From Methylibium petroleiphilum PM1 (GTDB taxonomy: Bacteria > Pseudomonadota > Gammaproteobacteria > Burkholderiales > Burkholderiaceae_C): 64,000 nucleotides of DNA. Positions 9,849-18,892 of the stretch are shown one piece after another; the first letter of the stretch is position 1; each line of letters begins with the position of its first letter. The notes under the pieces are model-generated. The model did no database searches, had not been told where the DNA came from, and saw only the letters and a program-made list of their open reading frames with translations. Made by a program: the position numbers and the translations under genes. The stretch is taken from positions 3,224,001 to 3,288,000 of the forward strand of contig NC_008825.1 of NCBI RefSeq assembly GCF_000015725.1. The letters run 5' to 3'.

Positions 9849-10478
9849 TCAAGCCTGGATCAGTCCCCAGCGCAGCGCCACCAGCGTGATCTCGCTCTGG
9901 TTGCTGGCGTTGAGCTTCTGCTTGATGTGGTACAGGTGCGTGCCGACGGTGCTGGGCGAGAGCTTCAGCGTCTCGGCGATCTGCGCCACCGTCATGCCGC
10001 GCGCGAGCTGGATGAAGACCGAGAACTCGCGCTCGCTCAGCATGTCGGCCGGGCTGGTCTCGCCGTCGATCTGTGCCACCGCCAGGCGCTGCGCGGTCTG
10101 GGCGTCCACGTAGCGCTCGCCACGCGCGACGGCCGTCACGGCAGCGATCAACGCCTCGGGCGCGCTGCGCTTGGCCAAGTAGCCCAGCGCGCCGGCGCGC
10201 AGCACGCGCTGCGGATGTGCGGTGTCCTCGTGGGCCGACAGCACCAGCAGCTTGAGCTTCGGGTCCTGGGCCAGCAGCCGCCGCACCGCTTCCAGCCCGC
10301 CCATGCCGGGCATCGACAGGTCCATCACCACCACGTCGGGTCGCGCCTTGGGCACCGCCAGACAGGCTTCCTCGCCGGTCTCGGCCTCGGCCACCACCTC
10401 GATGTCGGCATTGGCCAGCAGCATGCGAAAGCCCATGCGCACCAGCGCATGGTCGTCGACCAGCATCACGCGGATCAT
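9849..10478 (-). CDS. NarL/UhpA-family response regulator with LuxR-type HTH
   Basis: The start at 10478 gives a 209-residue regulator. The receiver domain (about residues 1-120) has acidic pocket residues in LVDDHALVR, the phosphoacceptor D53 in VVMDLSMPG, and the switch residues LVLSAHE and YLAKRSAPE. The C-terminal LuxR-type helix-turn-helix shows LSEREFSVFIQLARGMTVAQ and LSPSTVGTHLYHIKQKL. The cognate kinase gene lies upstream with a 184-nt gap, on the same strand. Such pairs control respiratory, sugar phosphate and, in some proteobacteria, PQQ-linked alcohol oxidation genes. The target here is unknown; pqqA, divergent from the kinase, is a candidate by position only. Confidence 0.92.
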   Translation of the reverse strand: MIRVMLVDDHALVRMGFRMLLANADIEVVAEAETGEEACLAVPKARPDVVVMDLSMPGMGGLEAVRRLLAQDPKLKLLVLSAHEDTAHPQRVLRAGALGYLAKRSAPEALIAAVTAVARGERYVDAQTAQRLAVAQIDGETSPADMLSEREFSVFIQLARGMTVAQIAETLKLSPSTVGTHLYHIKQKLNASNQSEITLVALRWGLIQA

Positions 10479-10662
10479 GTTCAGGCAGGACGCAGCAAAG
10501 AGAAGATCGGCAGGACAGCCCGGCCCGCGAGGGCCCGGCCGCTGGGACAGCCTAACGCAGCCGGCTGCTGACGGCCTCCTATCGTTGTCCCCCACGTGGC
10601 ACGCAGTGAAGCGGCCGCCGTGTGCCATCGCGGAGCGCTACCGGCGCCGGCCGACGCGCGCT

Positions 10663-12042
10663 TCACGCCGGCTCCGCCGCGGTGAACGGCAACCACACCC
10701 GCAGGGCGACACCGCGCGGGCTGCGGTTGTCGATGCGCAGCACACCGCCCAGCGCCTCCACGCGCTCGGCCAGCCAGCGCAGGCCGTAGTGGCCGCCGTC
10801 CTGCCGCGCCTTCTCGCGCCAGTCGGGCGCAAGGCCCTGGCCGTCGTCGTCGACCTGCAGCTCGGCGCCTTCGGACTCGGCATGCAGGCTGACGCTCAGC
10901 TGCCTGGCCTGGCCGTGGCGCAGCGCGTTGGTCAACCCCTCCTGGGCCGCACGGTACAGCGCCAGCGTCGCTTCGCTGCCCAGCTGCACGTCGCCCAGGT
11001 CGATGTGCAGTTCGACGCTGGCCTGCGGCTGGCTGACCCGGGTGCGCTCGACCAGGTCGCGCAGCGCATCGGCCAGCCCGAAGACGTCGAGCACCAGCGG
11101 CGCCAGCCGCGGGATCAGGCCGTGCATCGCATCGTAGAGGCGCGAGCTTTCGTCGGCGATCACCTGCGCGGCGCGCGCGGCCTCGGGGTCGGCGATGGCG
11201 ACACGCTGCGCCACCGACAGCGCCAGGCTGCGCATGCCGGTCACCGACTGGCCCAGTTCGTCGTGCAGCTCACGAGCGATCAGGCGGCGTTCCTGCTCCA
11301 GGTGGCGGTCGATCCAGCGTGCCAGGTCGCGGCGGTCGGACAGCTCGTGCTCGGCCTGCGCGGCCCGGCGCTCGGCCTCGATGCGCTCGCTGACGCCCAC
11401 CACCATGCGGTTGAAGGCGGCGCCGATGGCAGCCGCCTCGGTGCCCGGCAGGCGCGGCAGCGTGACGTCGAGCTGCCCGGCCTCGATGCGGTTGAGCGCC
11501 GCGACGATCTGCCCGAACGGCTCGACCGTGCGGCCGACCACCCAGAACACCACCAGGTTGAGAACCGCCAACACGCCCAGCGCGGCCAACCCCAGCACCG
11601 CGAACTGGTCCCAGGCATCGAGCGCCGCGCGCGAGGGGTCGGCCCGCACCACCAGCGTGCCGTCGGGGAAATCCATCTTCTGCGGCTCCAGCGGCGGCGC
11701 CATGAAATCGACGAACCAGTCGGGCGCATCTCGGCCCGACTTGTAGGGCGACGGCGGCGACTGGTAGACCAGTTCGCCCTTGCCGTCGAGCAGCGTGATG
11801 TCGTTCGCCCGCACGCGGCCCACCCCCTGCAGGTAGCCGATCATCGCCGGCGTGCCGCGCGCCGCCTGCAGCCACAGCGTGCGCTGCAGCAACTGCGCGG
11901 CCACGCGGTTGGCGGCCTCGATCTCCTCCCGGATCGCGTCGCGCGCGCTCTTGACCTGCAGCGCCATGACGGCCACCAGGCACAGCGCCACCAGCACACC
12001 GACGATCAGGTGGATCTTCAAGCGCAGACTCATGCGCCGCAT
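10663..12042 (-). CDS. Membrane sensor histidine kinase (HisKA_3 type)
   Basis: About 459 residues. Two membrane segments (about residues 8-28 and 147-170) flank a periplasmic sensor region of roughly 115 residues that I cannot assign to a family. A HAMP-like linker (VVGRTVEPFGQIVAALNRIE) and coiled coil follow, then a HisKA_3 dimerisation domain with phospho-accepting His in LIARELHDELGQSVTGM. The HATPase domain has EGLTNALRHG (N box) and DDDGQG. Domain order matches NarX/UhpB-type kinases paired with NarL-type regulators such as the downstream gene. Start could be ATG 12042 or ATG 12033; neither has a strong ribosome site. It is divergent from pqqA. Confidence 0.9.
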   Translation of the reverse strand: MRRMSLRLKIHLIVGVLVALCLVAVMALQVKSARDAIREEIEAANRVAAQLLQRTLWLQAARGTPAMIGYLQGVGRVRANDITLLDGKGELVYQSPPSPYKSGRDAPDWFVDFMAPPLEPQKMDFPDGTLVVRADPSRAALDAWDQFAVLGLAALGVLAVLNLVVFWVVGRTVEPFGQIVAALNRIEAGQLDVTLPRLPGTEAAAIGAAFNRMVVGVSERIEAERRAAQAEHELSDRRDLARWIDRHLEQERRLIARELHDELGQSVTGMRSLALSVAQRVAIADPEAARAAQVIADESSRLYDAMHGLIPRLAPLVLDVFGLADALRDLVERTRVSQPQASVELHIDLGDVQLGSEATLALYRAAQEGLTNALRHGQARQLSVSLHAESEGAELQVDDDGQGLAPDWREKARQDGGHYGLRWLAERVEALGGVLRIDNRSPRGVALRVWLPFTAAEPA

Positions 12043-12085
12043 GGTATCGGCCGGCCACCCGCCGGCGCGGCGCCGATTCCAGAAA

Positions 12086-12160
12086 ATCATGAGGCGCGAA
12101 TCATGGCCGGGACCCTGCCCGACGGCCGCTCACGTGGGCATCATGAGCCATGAGTTGACG
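12086..12160 (+). promoter_or_regulatory. pqqA/kinase divergent control region with ATCATG repeats
   Basis: ATCATG occurs three times (12086, 12100 and 12140). CATGAG occurs at 12088, 12142 and 12149. TTGACG at 12155-12160 matches a -35 hexamer in 5 of 6 bases, but no good -10 follows at 16-18 nt, as often seen at activator-dependent promoters. The repeats are candidate binding sites for the neighbouring response regulator. This is inference from position. Confidence 0.35.
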
Positions 12161-12223
12161 GGAAACCGTTCACTCCGCAGCCGCCAAACCGGCCCTGTGC
12201 CACCCGAGTGAAGGAGATTCGAC

Positions 12224-12298
12224 ATGCAATGGCAAAAGCCCCAAGCGACCGACCTGCGTTACGGCTTCGAGATCACGATGTACATCTCGAACCGTTGA
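12224..12298 (+). CDS. pqqA: Coenzyme PQQ precursor peptide PqqA, orphan
   Basis: This 24-codon gene encodes a peptide with the PqqA pattern: KP near the start, DLR at 10-12, then GFEITMYISNR to the end. Glu16 and Tyr20, three residues apart, occupy exactly the positions of the Glu and Tyr that PqqE cross-links to form pyrroloquinoline quinone. The length equals that of known PqqA peptides. An AAGGAG ribosome binding site lies 7 nt before the ATG, and a strong terminator follows after 41 nt, so it is a single-gene transcript. None of pqqB, C, D or E is in the window. The divergent sensor kinase and regulator may control it. It is too short for most automatic gene callers and may be unannotated. 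Confidence 0.9.
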   Translation: MQWQKPQATDLRYGFEITMYISNR

Positions 12299-12339
12299 TG
12301 ACAACGGTTCCGGCCGGCCTTGCGCCGGGCCGGTTCAGG

Positions 12340-12365
12340 AAGGCCCGCCTCGAGCGGGCCTTTTT
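12340..12365 (+). terminator. Rho-independent terminator after pqqA
   Basis: AAGGCCCGC (12340-12348), a 5-nt loop CTCGA, and GCGGGCCTT form a 9-bp stem running into a T run ending at 12365. A weaker GC-rich dyad (12311-12332) precedes it. It separates pqqA from ribF. Confidence 0.85.
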
Positions 12366-12407
12366 GCGTCTGCTCCCGAGGCGACAGGGTCCTGCGCGCG
12401 CTGTCGC

Positions 12408-12413
12408 GATAAT
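12408..12413 (+). promoter_or_regulatory. Candidate -10 box for leaderless ribF transcript
   Basis: GATAAT (5 of 6 to consensus) ends 6 nt before the ribF ATG with no Shine-Dalgarno sequence. The pqqA terminator upstream means ribF needs its own promoter, which supports this site. Confidence 0.5.
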
Positions 12414-12419
12414 CCGCCG

Positions 12420-13469
12420 ATGCAAGTGTTCCGAGGTCTGCACCACATCCTGCTGGCCGATGGCGGCGCGTCGGCCGTCACGGTCGGCAACTTCGATGGC
12501 GTGCACCGCGGCCACCAGGCGATGCTGGCGCTGCTCAAGAGCGAGGCCGAGCACCGCGACCTGCTCAGCACCGTGCTGACCTTCGAGCCCCATCCGCGCG
12601 ACTTCTTCGCCGCGCGTGCCGGCACCCCGGCCAAGGCGCCGGCGCGCATCGCCACGCTGCGCGACAAGCTCGGCGAACTGGCGCGCTGCGGCGTGCAGCG
12701 CGTCGTCGTGCTGCGCTTCGACCAGACCTTCGCCGACCAGTCGCCGCAGGCCTTCATCGACGACGTGCTGCTGCGCGGCGTGAAGGCGCGCTACGTGCTG
12801 GTGGGCGACGACTTCTGCTTCGGCGCGAAGCGGGCCGGCGACTACGCGATGCTCGACGCCGCCGGCGAACGCCAGGGCTTCGACGTGGCGCGGATGATGA
12901 GCTACGAGGTGCACGGCCTGCGCGTCAGCAGCTCGGCGGTGCGCGAGGCGCTGGGCGCCGGCGACATGGCGCTGGTCACCCGCCTGCTGGGGCGGCCCTA
13001 CAGCATCAGCGGCCACGTCACCCACGGCCGCAAGCTGGGCCGCGAGCTCGGCGCCGGCCCGGACGGCGGCGACGGCTTCCGCACGCTGAACCTGCGTTTC
13101 CCCCACCCCAAGCCGGCCGCGCACGGCATCTACGTCGTGCGCACCCACGGCCTGACCGCCGAGCCGCTCGACGGTGTGGCCAGCTTGGGGGCCCGCCCCA
13201 CGGTGGACGACAGCGGCCGGGTGCTCCTCGAAGTGCACTGCCTGGACTGGCCTGCGCACCTGGGCGCCGAGGGGGGCTACGGTAAACTCGTCCGCGTGGA
13301 ACTGCTGCACAAGCTACGCGACGAAGCCCGCTACGACGGGCTCGCTGCGCTGACCGCCGCGATCGCGCAGGACGTGAGCCAGGCGCGCCAGTGGCTGACG
13401 AGCAGCCCGCACGCGGCCCATGCGGCCGAGCGCCGCCAGACCACCCGCGATCGAATTCAGGGCCGCTGA
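12420..13469 (+). CDS. ribF: Bifunctional riboflavin kinase/FAD synthetase
   Basis: RibF phosphorylates riboflavin to FMN and adenylates FMN to FAD. The N-terminal nucleotidyltransferase domain (about residues 1-185) has [15 protein letters not shown] and [12 protein letters not shown]. The C-terminal flavokinase domain begins at [10 protein letters not shown] and includes GIYVV and [10 protein letters not shown]. Oddity: after GRKLG (203-207) about eight Gly/Asp/Pro-rich residues (212-219) are inserted before the FRTLN segment that replaces the usual FPTAN loop; Thr222 and Asn224 are kept. The 349-residue length is slightly above normal, with a polar tail. It starts the conserved ribF-ileS-lspA cluster. 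Confidence 0.95.
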   Translation: MQVFRGLHHILLADGGASAVTVGNFDGVHRGHQAMLALLKSEAEHRDLLSTVLTFEPHPRDFFAARAGTPAKAPARIATLRDKLGELARCGVQRVVVLRFDQTFADQSPQAFIDDVLLRGVKARYVLVGDDFCFGAKRAGDYAMLDAAGERQGFDVARMMSYEVHGLRVSSSAVREALGAGDMALVTRLLGRPYSISGHVTHGRKLGRELGAGPDGGDGFRTLNLRFPHPKPAAHGIYVVRTHGLTAEPLDGVASLGARPTVDDSGRVLLEVHCLDWPAHLGAEGGYGKLVRVELLHKLRDEARYDGLAALTAAIAQDVSQARQWLTSSPHAAHAAERRQTTRDRIQGR

Positions 13470-13555
13470 CCCTGCGGCGCCGGCGCCCGCTGCGCCGACG
13501 CACCCCCTGCCCTGTCCCCGCCGCGCGCCGCCCGCGCGGCCGCGCCGAGAACGCC

Positions 13556-16396
13556 ATGAGCACCGACCAGCCCACCGACTACCGCGCCACGCTGAACCTG
13601 CCCGACACGCCCTTCCCGATGCGCGGCGACCTGCCCAAGCGCGAACCGGGCTGGGTGAAGCAGTGGGAGCAGCAGGGCACCTACCAGCGCCTGCGCGACG
13701 CCCGCGTCGGCCGGCCGCGCTTCGTGCTGCACGACGGCCCGCCCTACGCCAACGGCCAGCTGCACATCGGCCACGCGCTGAACAAGGTGCTGAAGGACAT
13801 GATCGTCAAGGCGCGTCAGCTGGCCGGCTACGACGCGCTCTACGTGCCGGGCTGGGACTGCCACGGCCTGCCGATCGAGAACCAGATCGAGAAGCTGCAC
13901 GGCCGCGGCCTGGGGCGCGACGAGGTGCAGGCGAAGAGCCGTGCCTATGCCACCGAGCAGATCGAGCAGCAGCGGGCCGACTTCAAGCGCCTGGGCGTGC
14001 TCGGCGCCTGGGACCAGCCCTACCGCACGATGGACTTCGGCAACGAGGCCGGCGAGATCCGCGCGTTGAAGCGCGTGATGGAGCGCGGCTTCGTCTACCG
14101 CGGCCTGAAGCCGGTGTACTGGTGCTTCGACTGCGGCAGCTCGCTGGCCGAGTTCGAGATCGAGTACGAGAACAAGTCCTCGCCGACGGTGGACGTGGCC
14201 TTCCTGGCCGCCGAGCCGCAGAAGCTCGCCGCCGCCTTCGGCCTGCCGGCGCTGGCCAAGGACGCGTTCGCGGTGATCTGGACCACGACGCCATGGACCC
14301 TTCCCGCCAACCAGGCGCTGAACCTCAACCCCGAGCTCGAGTACGCGCTGGTCGACACCGAGCGCGGCCTGCTGCTGCTGGCCAATGCGCTGGTGGAGAA
14401 GTGCCTGGCGCGCTACGGCCTGGCCGGCACGGTGCTCGCCACGACCGCCGGCCAGGCGCTCGAGGGCCTGGAGTTCCACCATCCGCTGGCCCACGTGCAC
14501 CCGGGCTACGCGCGCCGCAGCCCGGTCTACCTGGCCGACTACGCCACCGCCGAGGACGGCACCGGCATCGTCCACTCGGCGCCGGCCTACGGCGTGGAGG
14601 ACTTCAACTCCTGCATCGCGCACGGGATGAAGCACGACGAGATCCTGAACCCCGTGCAGGGCAATGGCGTGTACGCGGCCGAGCTGCCGCTGTTCGGCGG
14701 CCAGTTCATCTGGAAGGCCAACCCGCTGATCGTGCAGGCGCTGCAGGATGCCGGCCGGCTGATGGCGACCGCAAAGCTCGAGCACAGCTACCCGCACTGC
14801 TGGCGCCACAAGACGCCGGTGATCTACCGCGCCGCGGCGCAGTGGTTCGTGCGCATGGACGAGGGCGAGGGCGTGTTCACCGTCGACAAGGCGCCGAAGA
14901 CGCTGCGCCAGACCGCGCTGGCGGCGATCGACGCCACCGCCTTCTACCCCGAGAACGGCCGCGCCCGACTGCGCGACATGATCGCCAACCGGCCCGACTG
15001 GTGCATCAGCCGCCAGCGCAACTGGGGCGTGCCGCTGCCTTTCTTCCTGCACAAGGTGAGCGGCGAGCTGCACCCCGACACGCTGGCGCTGATGGACCGC
15101 GCCGCCGCGCTGGTGGCGCAGGGCGGCGTGGAGGCCTGGTCGCGGCTCGACCCGCGCGAGTGGCTGGGCGAGGCAGCCGGCGATTACGCCAAGAGCACCG
15201 ACATCCTCGATGTGTGGTTCGACTCCGGCTCGACCTTCTTCCACGTGCTGCGCGGCAGCCATGCCGGCGCCGGCCGCGACGACGGCGGGCCCGAGGCCGA
15301 CCTCTACCTCGAGGGCCACGACCAGCACCGCGGCTGGTTCCACAGCTCGCTGCTGATCGCCTGCGCGATCGAGGGCCGTGCGCCCTACCGCGGCCTGCTG
15401 ACGCACGGTTTCGCGACCGACGGCCAGGGCCGCAAGATGAGCAAATCGCTCGGCAACACCGTGGTGCCGCAGTCGGTGAGCGAGAAGCTGGGTGCCGAGA
15501 TCATCCGGCTGTGGGTCGCCAGCACCGACTACTCGGGCGACCTGAACATCGACGACAAGATCCTCGCACGCGTGGTCGACGCCTACCGGCGCATCCGCAA
15601 CACGCTGCGCTTCCTGCTCGCCAACACCAGCGACTTCGACCCGGCGACCGACGCGGTGCCGGACGAGCAGTTGCTGGAGATCGACCGCTACGCGATCGAC
15701 CGCGCGGCGCAGCTGCAGGCCGAGATCCTGGCGCACTACGAGGTCTACGAATTCCACCCGGTGGTCGCGAAACTGCAGGTCTACTGCAGCGAAGACCTCG
15801 GTGCGTTCTACCTCGACGTGCTGAAGGACCGGCTCTACACCACCGCCCCGAAATCGCTGGCGCGGCGCAGCGCGCAGACCGCGCTGCACCGCATCACCGG
15901 CGCGATGCTGCGCTGGATGGCGCCGTTCCTGAGCTTCACCGCCGAGGAGGCCTGGCCGATCTTCGCGCCGGGCGTGTCGCCGTCGATCTTCACGCAGACC
16001 TATACCCCCTTCGCGCCCCCCGATGCCGCGCGCCTGGACAAGTGGGCCCGCGTGCGCGAGATCCGCGATGCCGTCAACAAGGAGATCGAGGCCGTCCGCA
16101 CCGCCGGCGCGGTGGGCGCCTCGCTGCAGGCCACGGTGGCGGTCGGCGCGCCGGCCGACGACCTGGCGCTGCTGCAGTCACTGGGCGAGGACCTGAAGTT
16201 CGTGTTCATCACCTCGGCCGCCACCGCGGCGGCGGCCGACGCGCTGACGGTCGCGGTCACGCCGAGCAGCGCCGCCAAGTGCGAACGCTGCTGGCACTAC
16301 CGCGACGACGTCGGCGCCGACCCGGCCCACCCGACGATCTGCGGCCGCTGCACCAACAATCTCTACGGTGCCGGCGAAAGCCGCACGGTGGCCTGA
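13556..16396 (+). CDS. ileS: Isoleucyl-tRNA synthetase
   Basis: A 946-residue class I synthetase that charges tRNA-Ile with isoleucine. The HIGH motif occurs in HIGHALNK, the KMSKS loop in [12 protein letters not shown], and the editing (CP1) domain is present between them with [12 protein letters not shown] and the YEDGTGIVH-like segment [17 protein letters not shown]-terminal zinc finger is formed by CERCWHY and CGRCTNNL. Length and zinc finger fit the bacterial (mupirocin-sensitive type) enzyme. It lies 86 nt downstream of ribF and 4 nt upstream of lspA. ATG 13556 was chosen because homologues start just before the [18 protein letters not shown] segment. Confidence 0.97.
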
Positions 16397-16400
16397 CGCC

Positions 16401-16895
16401 ATGGCCAGGACAACGACCCTCGGCCGCGGCGGCCTGCTCACCTGGCTGGGCGTCGCACTGATCGTGATCGTGCTGGACCAGCTCACCAAGACGCTGATCC
16501 TCGGCCACTTCCAGTACGGCGATGCACGCCACGTGACGGGCTTCTTCAACATCGTGCGCGTGCACAACACCGGCGCGGCGTTCAGCTTCCTGGCCGGCGC
16601 CTCGGGCTGGCAGCGCTGGTTCTTCGTCGGCCTGGGCCTGGTGGCGGCCGGCTTCATCGTCTGGATGCTGCGCAGCCAGGGGCACCAGCGCCTGTTCGCC
16701 TGGGCACTGTCGCTGATCCTCGGCGGGGCCATCGGCAACGTGATCGACCGGCTGCTGCACGGCTACGTGGTCGACTTCCTCGACGTCCACTGGGCCGGCT
16801 GGCATTTCCCGGCCTTCAACATCGCCGACAGCGCCATCACCGTGGGCGCCGCGCTGCTGATCCTCGACGAACTGCGGCGCGTGCGACGCGGCTGA
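16401..16895 (+). CDS. lspA: Prolipoprotein signal peptidase II
   Basis: LspA cleaves signal peptides of diacylglyceryl-modified prolipoproteins in the inner membrane. The 164-residue protein has four membrane segments and both catalytic aspartates, in [16 protein letters not shown] and [11 protein letters not shown], together with the conserved NTGAAFSFL loop. It starts 4 nt after the ileS stop, so the two are very likely translated from one message. The window encodes several of its likely substrates, including FlgH and the lipoprotein at 3865-4329. Confidence 0.96.
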
Positions 16896-16972
16896 CGACC
16901 GGGCGGCCGCGGGGCCAGCCGCGCCGCTGCCACCGACCTTGTGCTCGGTGTCTACCCGCTAGGACCGCGGGC

Positions 16973-16994
16973 CGCGCAGCGTCTACGCTGCGCG
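16973..16994 (+). promoter_or_regulatory. Hairpin and -10-like hexamer abutting the DUF2189 start codon
   Basis: CGCGCAGCG and CGCTGCGCG form a perfect 9-bp stem with a TCTA loop, ending 1 nt before the ATG. TACGCT (16984-16989) inside it is -10-like and ends 6 nt before the ATG. No ribosome binding site is present. Either the gene is leaderless or the hairpin masks its start. Confidence 0.4.
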
Positions 16995-16995
16995 C

Positions 16996-17823
16996 ATGAC
17001 CTCCGACGACCCCGCGCCACTCGGACCCGCACCCGACCTGGGTCCGCCGCCCGGCGCCGCGCTGACCGCCTTCGACCTGCCGCTGACCCGACTGCACCTC
17101 GGCGACCCGCTGCGCTGGCTGGCGGCCGGCTGGCGCGACTTCCGCCGCTGTCCCGGACTGGGCCTGTTCTACGGCGGCTGCTTCGTGGCGATGGGCTGGT
17201 TGTTGATGCTGGTGTTCCGCCATGCACCGGCCTACACGCTGGCGCTGTCGGCCGGCTTCCTGCTGGTCGGCCCCTTCCTGTGCACCGGGCTCTATCACGC
17301 GAGCCGCGCGCTCGAACGCGGCGAGCGGCCTTCGCTGGCCGCGTCGCTGTGGGCCTGGCGCGAACGGCCGGGCAGCATGGCCCTGTTCGGCGGGGCCCTG
17401 CTGATCCTCGAGATGCTGTGGGGACGCGCCGCGCTGATCGTGTTCGCGCTCAGCTTCGACGGCATGCCCGACTTCAAGGGCTCGCTGCTCGCGCTGCTGG
17501 ACCCGCAGAACCTCGGCTTCATCACCGCCTACGTCGGGGTCGGCAGCGTGTTCGCCGGGCTCATCTACGCGGTGAGTGCGGTGTCGATCCCGCTGCTGCT
17601 CGACCGGCCGGCCGACGCGATCACCGCCGCCCTGGTCAGCCTGCGGCTGGTGCTGACGCAGACCGGCGTGATGCTGGCATGGGCGGCGCTGATCGTCGTG
17701 CTGGTCGTGCTGGCGATGCTGCCGGGGTTCCTGGGCCTGCTGGTGATCGGGCCGGTGCTGGGTCACGCGTCCTGGCATGCCTACCGCAGTGCGGTCGGCG
17801 CGCCCGGCACCGCGGGCGGCTGA
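16996..17823 (+). CDS. DUF2189 multi-pass inner membrane protein
   Basis: The 275-residue protein has a Pro-rich polar N terminus (about 25 residues) followed by five or six hydrophobic segments. Family-like features are the TRLHLGDPLRWLAAGWRDF opening, GPFLCTGLY after the second membrane segment and IPLLLDRP before the last pair. This agrees with DUF2189, whose function is not known; some members lie near cytochrome oxidase genes. Nothing nearby gives a role. It is convergent with the quinone oxidoreductase gene, with 10 nt between the stops. Confidence 0.8.
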   Translation: MTSDDPAPLGPAPDLGPPPGAALTAFDLPLTRLHLGDPLRWLAAGWRDFRRCPGLGLFYGGCFVAMGWLLMLVFRHAPAYTLALSAGFLLVGPFLCTGLYHASRALERGERPSLAASLWAWRERPGSMALFGGALLILEMLWGRAALIVFALSFDGMPDFKGSLLALLDPQNLGFITAYVGVGSVFAGLIYAVSAVSIPLLLDRPADAITAALVSLRLVLTQTGVMLAWAALIVVLVVLAMLPGFLGLLVIGPVLGHASWHAYRSAVGAPGTAGG

Positions 17824-17833
17824 GCCGCCCGGC

Positions 17834-18829
17834 TCAGGGCAGCAGCACGCTGCAGCCGGTGGTCAGGCGGGCCTCCAGGTCGCGGTGCGCCTGCGCCGCG
17901 TCGGCCAGCGCATAGCGACGCTCGACCGGGATCCTCACCTCGCCGCTGCCGACGACAGCGAACAGGTCGTCGGCCATCGCCTGCGTGCTCTCGCGCGTGG
18001 CGATGTGGGTGAACAGCGTCGGTCGGGTCACGTACAGCGAACCCTTGGCTGCCAGCACGCCCAGGTCCACCGGCGGTGCCTTGCCCGAGGCGTTGCCGAA
18101 GTTCGCCAGCAGGCCGAAGGGCTGCAGCACATCGAGCGACTTCTCGAAAGTGTCGAGGCCCACCGAGTCATAGACCACCTTCACGCCACGCCCGCCGGTG
18201 AGCTCCTTCACGCGCGCGACGAAATCCTCGCGCCGGTAGTTGATGGCGTGCTCGGCGCCGTGCTGCACGGCCAGCGCGCACTTCTCGTCGCTGCCGGCGG
18301 TGCCGATCAGGCGCAGGCCCAGCGCGCGCGCCCACTGGCAGGCGATCAGGCCCACGCCGCCGGCCGCGGCATGGAACAGCACGCTGTCGCCCGGCTGCAG
18401 GCCGCCCTGCGGCAGCGTCTTCTTCAGCAGGTACTGGACGGTCAGGCCCTTGAGCATCATCGCGGCCCCGGTCTCGAAGTCGATGCCGTCGGGCAGTTGC
18501 ACCACGCACTTGGCCGGCATCACCCGCGCCTCGCAATAGGCTCCCGGCGGCGCGCTGGCGTAGGCGGCGCGGTCGCCGGCGCGCAGGTGCGTCACGCCGG
18601 CGCCGACCGCCTCGATCACGCCGGCCCCCTCCATGCCCAGCGTGAGCGGCATCGGCAAGGCGTACAGGCCGCTGCGCTGGTAGACGTCGATGAAGTTCAG
18701 CCCGCAGGCATGGTGGCGGATGCGCACCTCGCCGGGACCGGGTTCCCCGATCGGCAGGTCGACGAGTTGCATCGCGTCGGCACCGCCGGCGTGCGGGACC
18801 TGGATGGCTTTGACGGTGGCTGCGGGCAT
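17834..18829 (-). CDS. Quinone oxidoreductase (zeta-crystallin-like MDR family)
   Basis: A 331-residue cytoplasmic medium-chain dehydrogenase/reductase without the catalytic zinc ligands, like Qor/zeta-crystallin, which reduces quinones with NADPH. Visible features are NFIDVYQRSGLY, the GMEGAGVIEAVG segment, the NADPH-binding loop HAAAGGVGLIACQWARALG and DSVGLDTFEKSLDVL. ATG 18829 has a GAGGA ribosome site. A small DUF2007 gene is divergent with 63 nt between starts. Confidence 0.92.
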   Translation of the reverse strand: MPAATVKAIQVPHAGGADAMQLVDLPIGEPGPGEVRIRHHACGLNFIDVYQRSGLYALPMPLTLGMEGAGVIEAVGAGVTHLRAGDRAAYASAPPGAYCEARVMPAKCVVQLPDGIDFETGAAMMLKGLTVQYLLKKTLPQGGLQPGDSVLFHAAAGGVGLIACQWARALGLRLIGTAGSDEKCALAVQHGAEHAINYRREDFVARVKELTGGRGVKVVYDSVGLDTFEKSLDVLQPFGLLANFGNASGKAPPVDLGVLAAKGSLYVTRPTLFTHIATRESTQAMADDLFAVVGSGEVRIPVERRYALADAAQAHRDLEARLTTGCSVLLP

Positions 18830-18892
18830 GCGGGAGTCCTCGGGGGTTTCGTGTTCTCCGGTATCGTGCCAGGGTTCCCAAACCCCTTGCCG

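Noticed and set aside
12086-12154. Short CRISPR-like or iteron array
   Set aside because: Three 6-nt repeats with unequal spacing are too short and irregular; they fit regulator sites better.
12366-12419. FMN riboswitch upstream of ribF
   Set aside because: Only about 54 nt lie between the pqqA terminator and the ribF start, too short for the element, and its conserved sequence is not seen.
13457-15889. Long open frame on the minus strand opposite ileS
   Set aside because: It is antisense to a certain gene and rich in His, Arg, Val and Gln as expected of shadow frames in GC-rich DNA; no family motif is visible.
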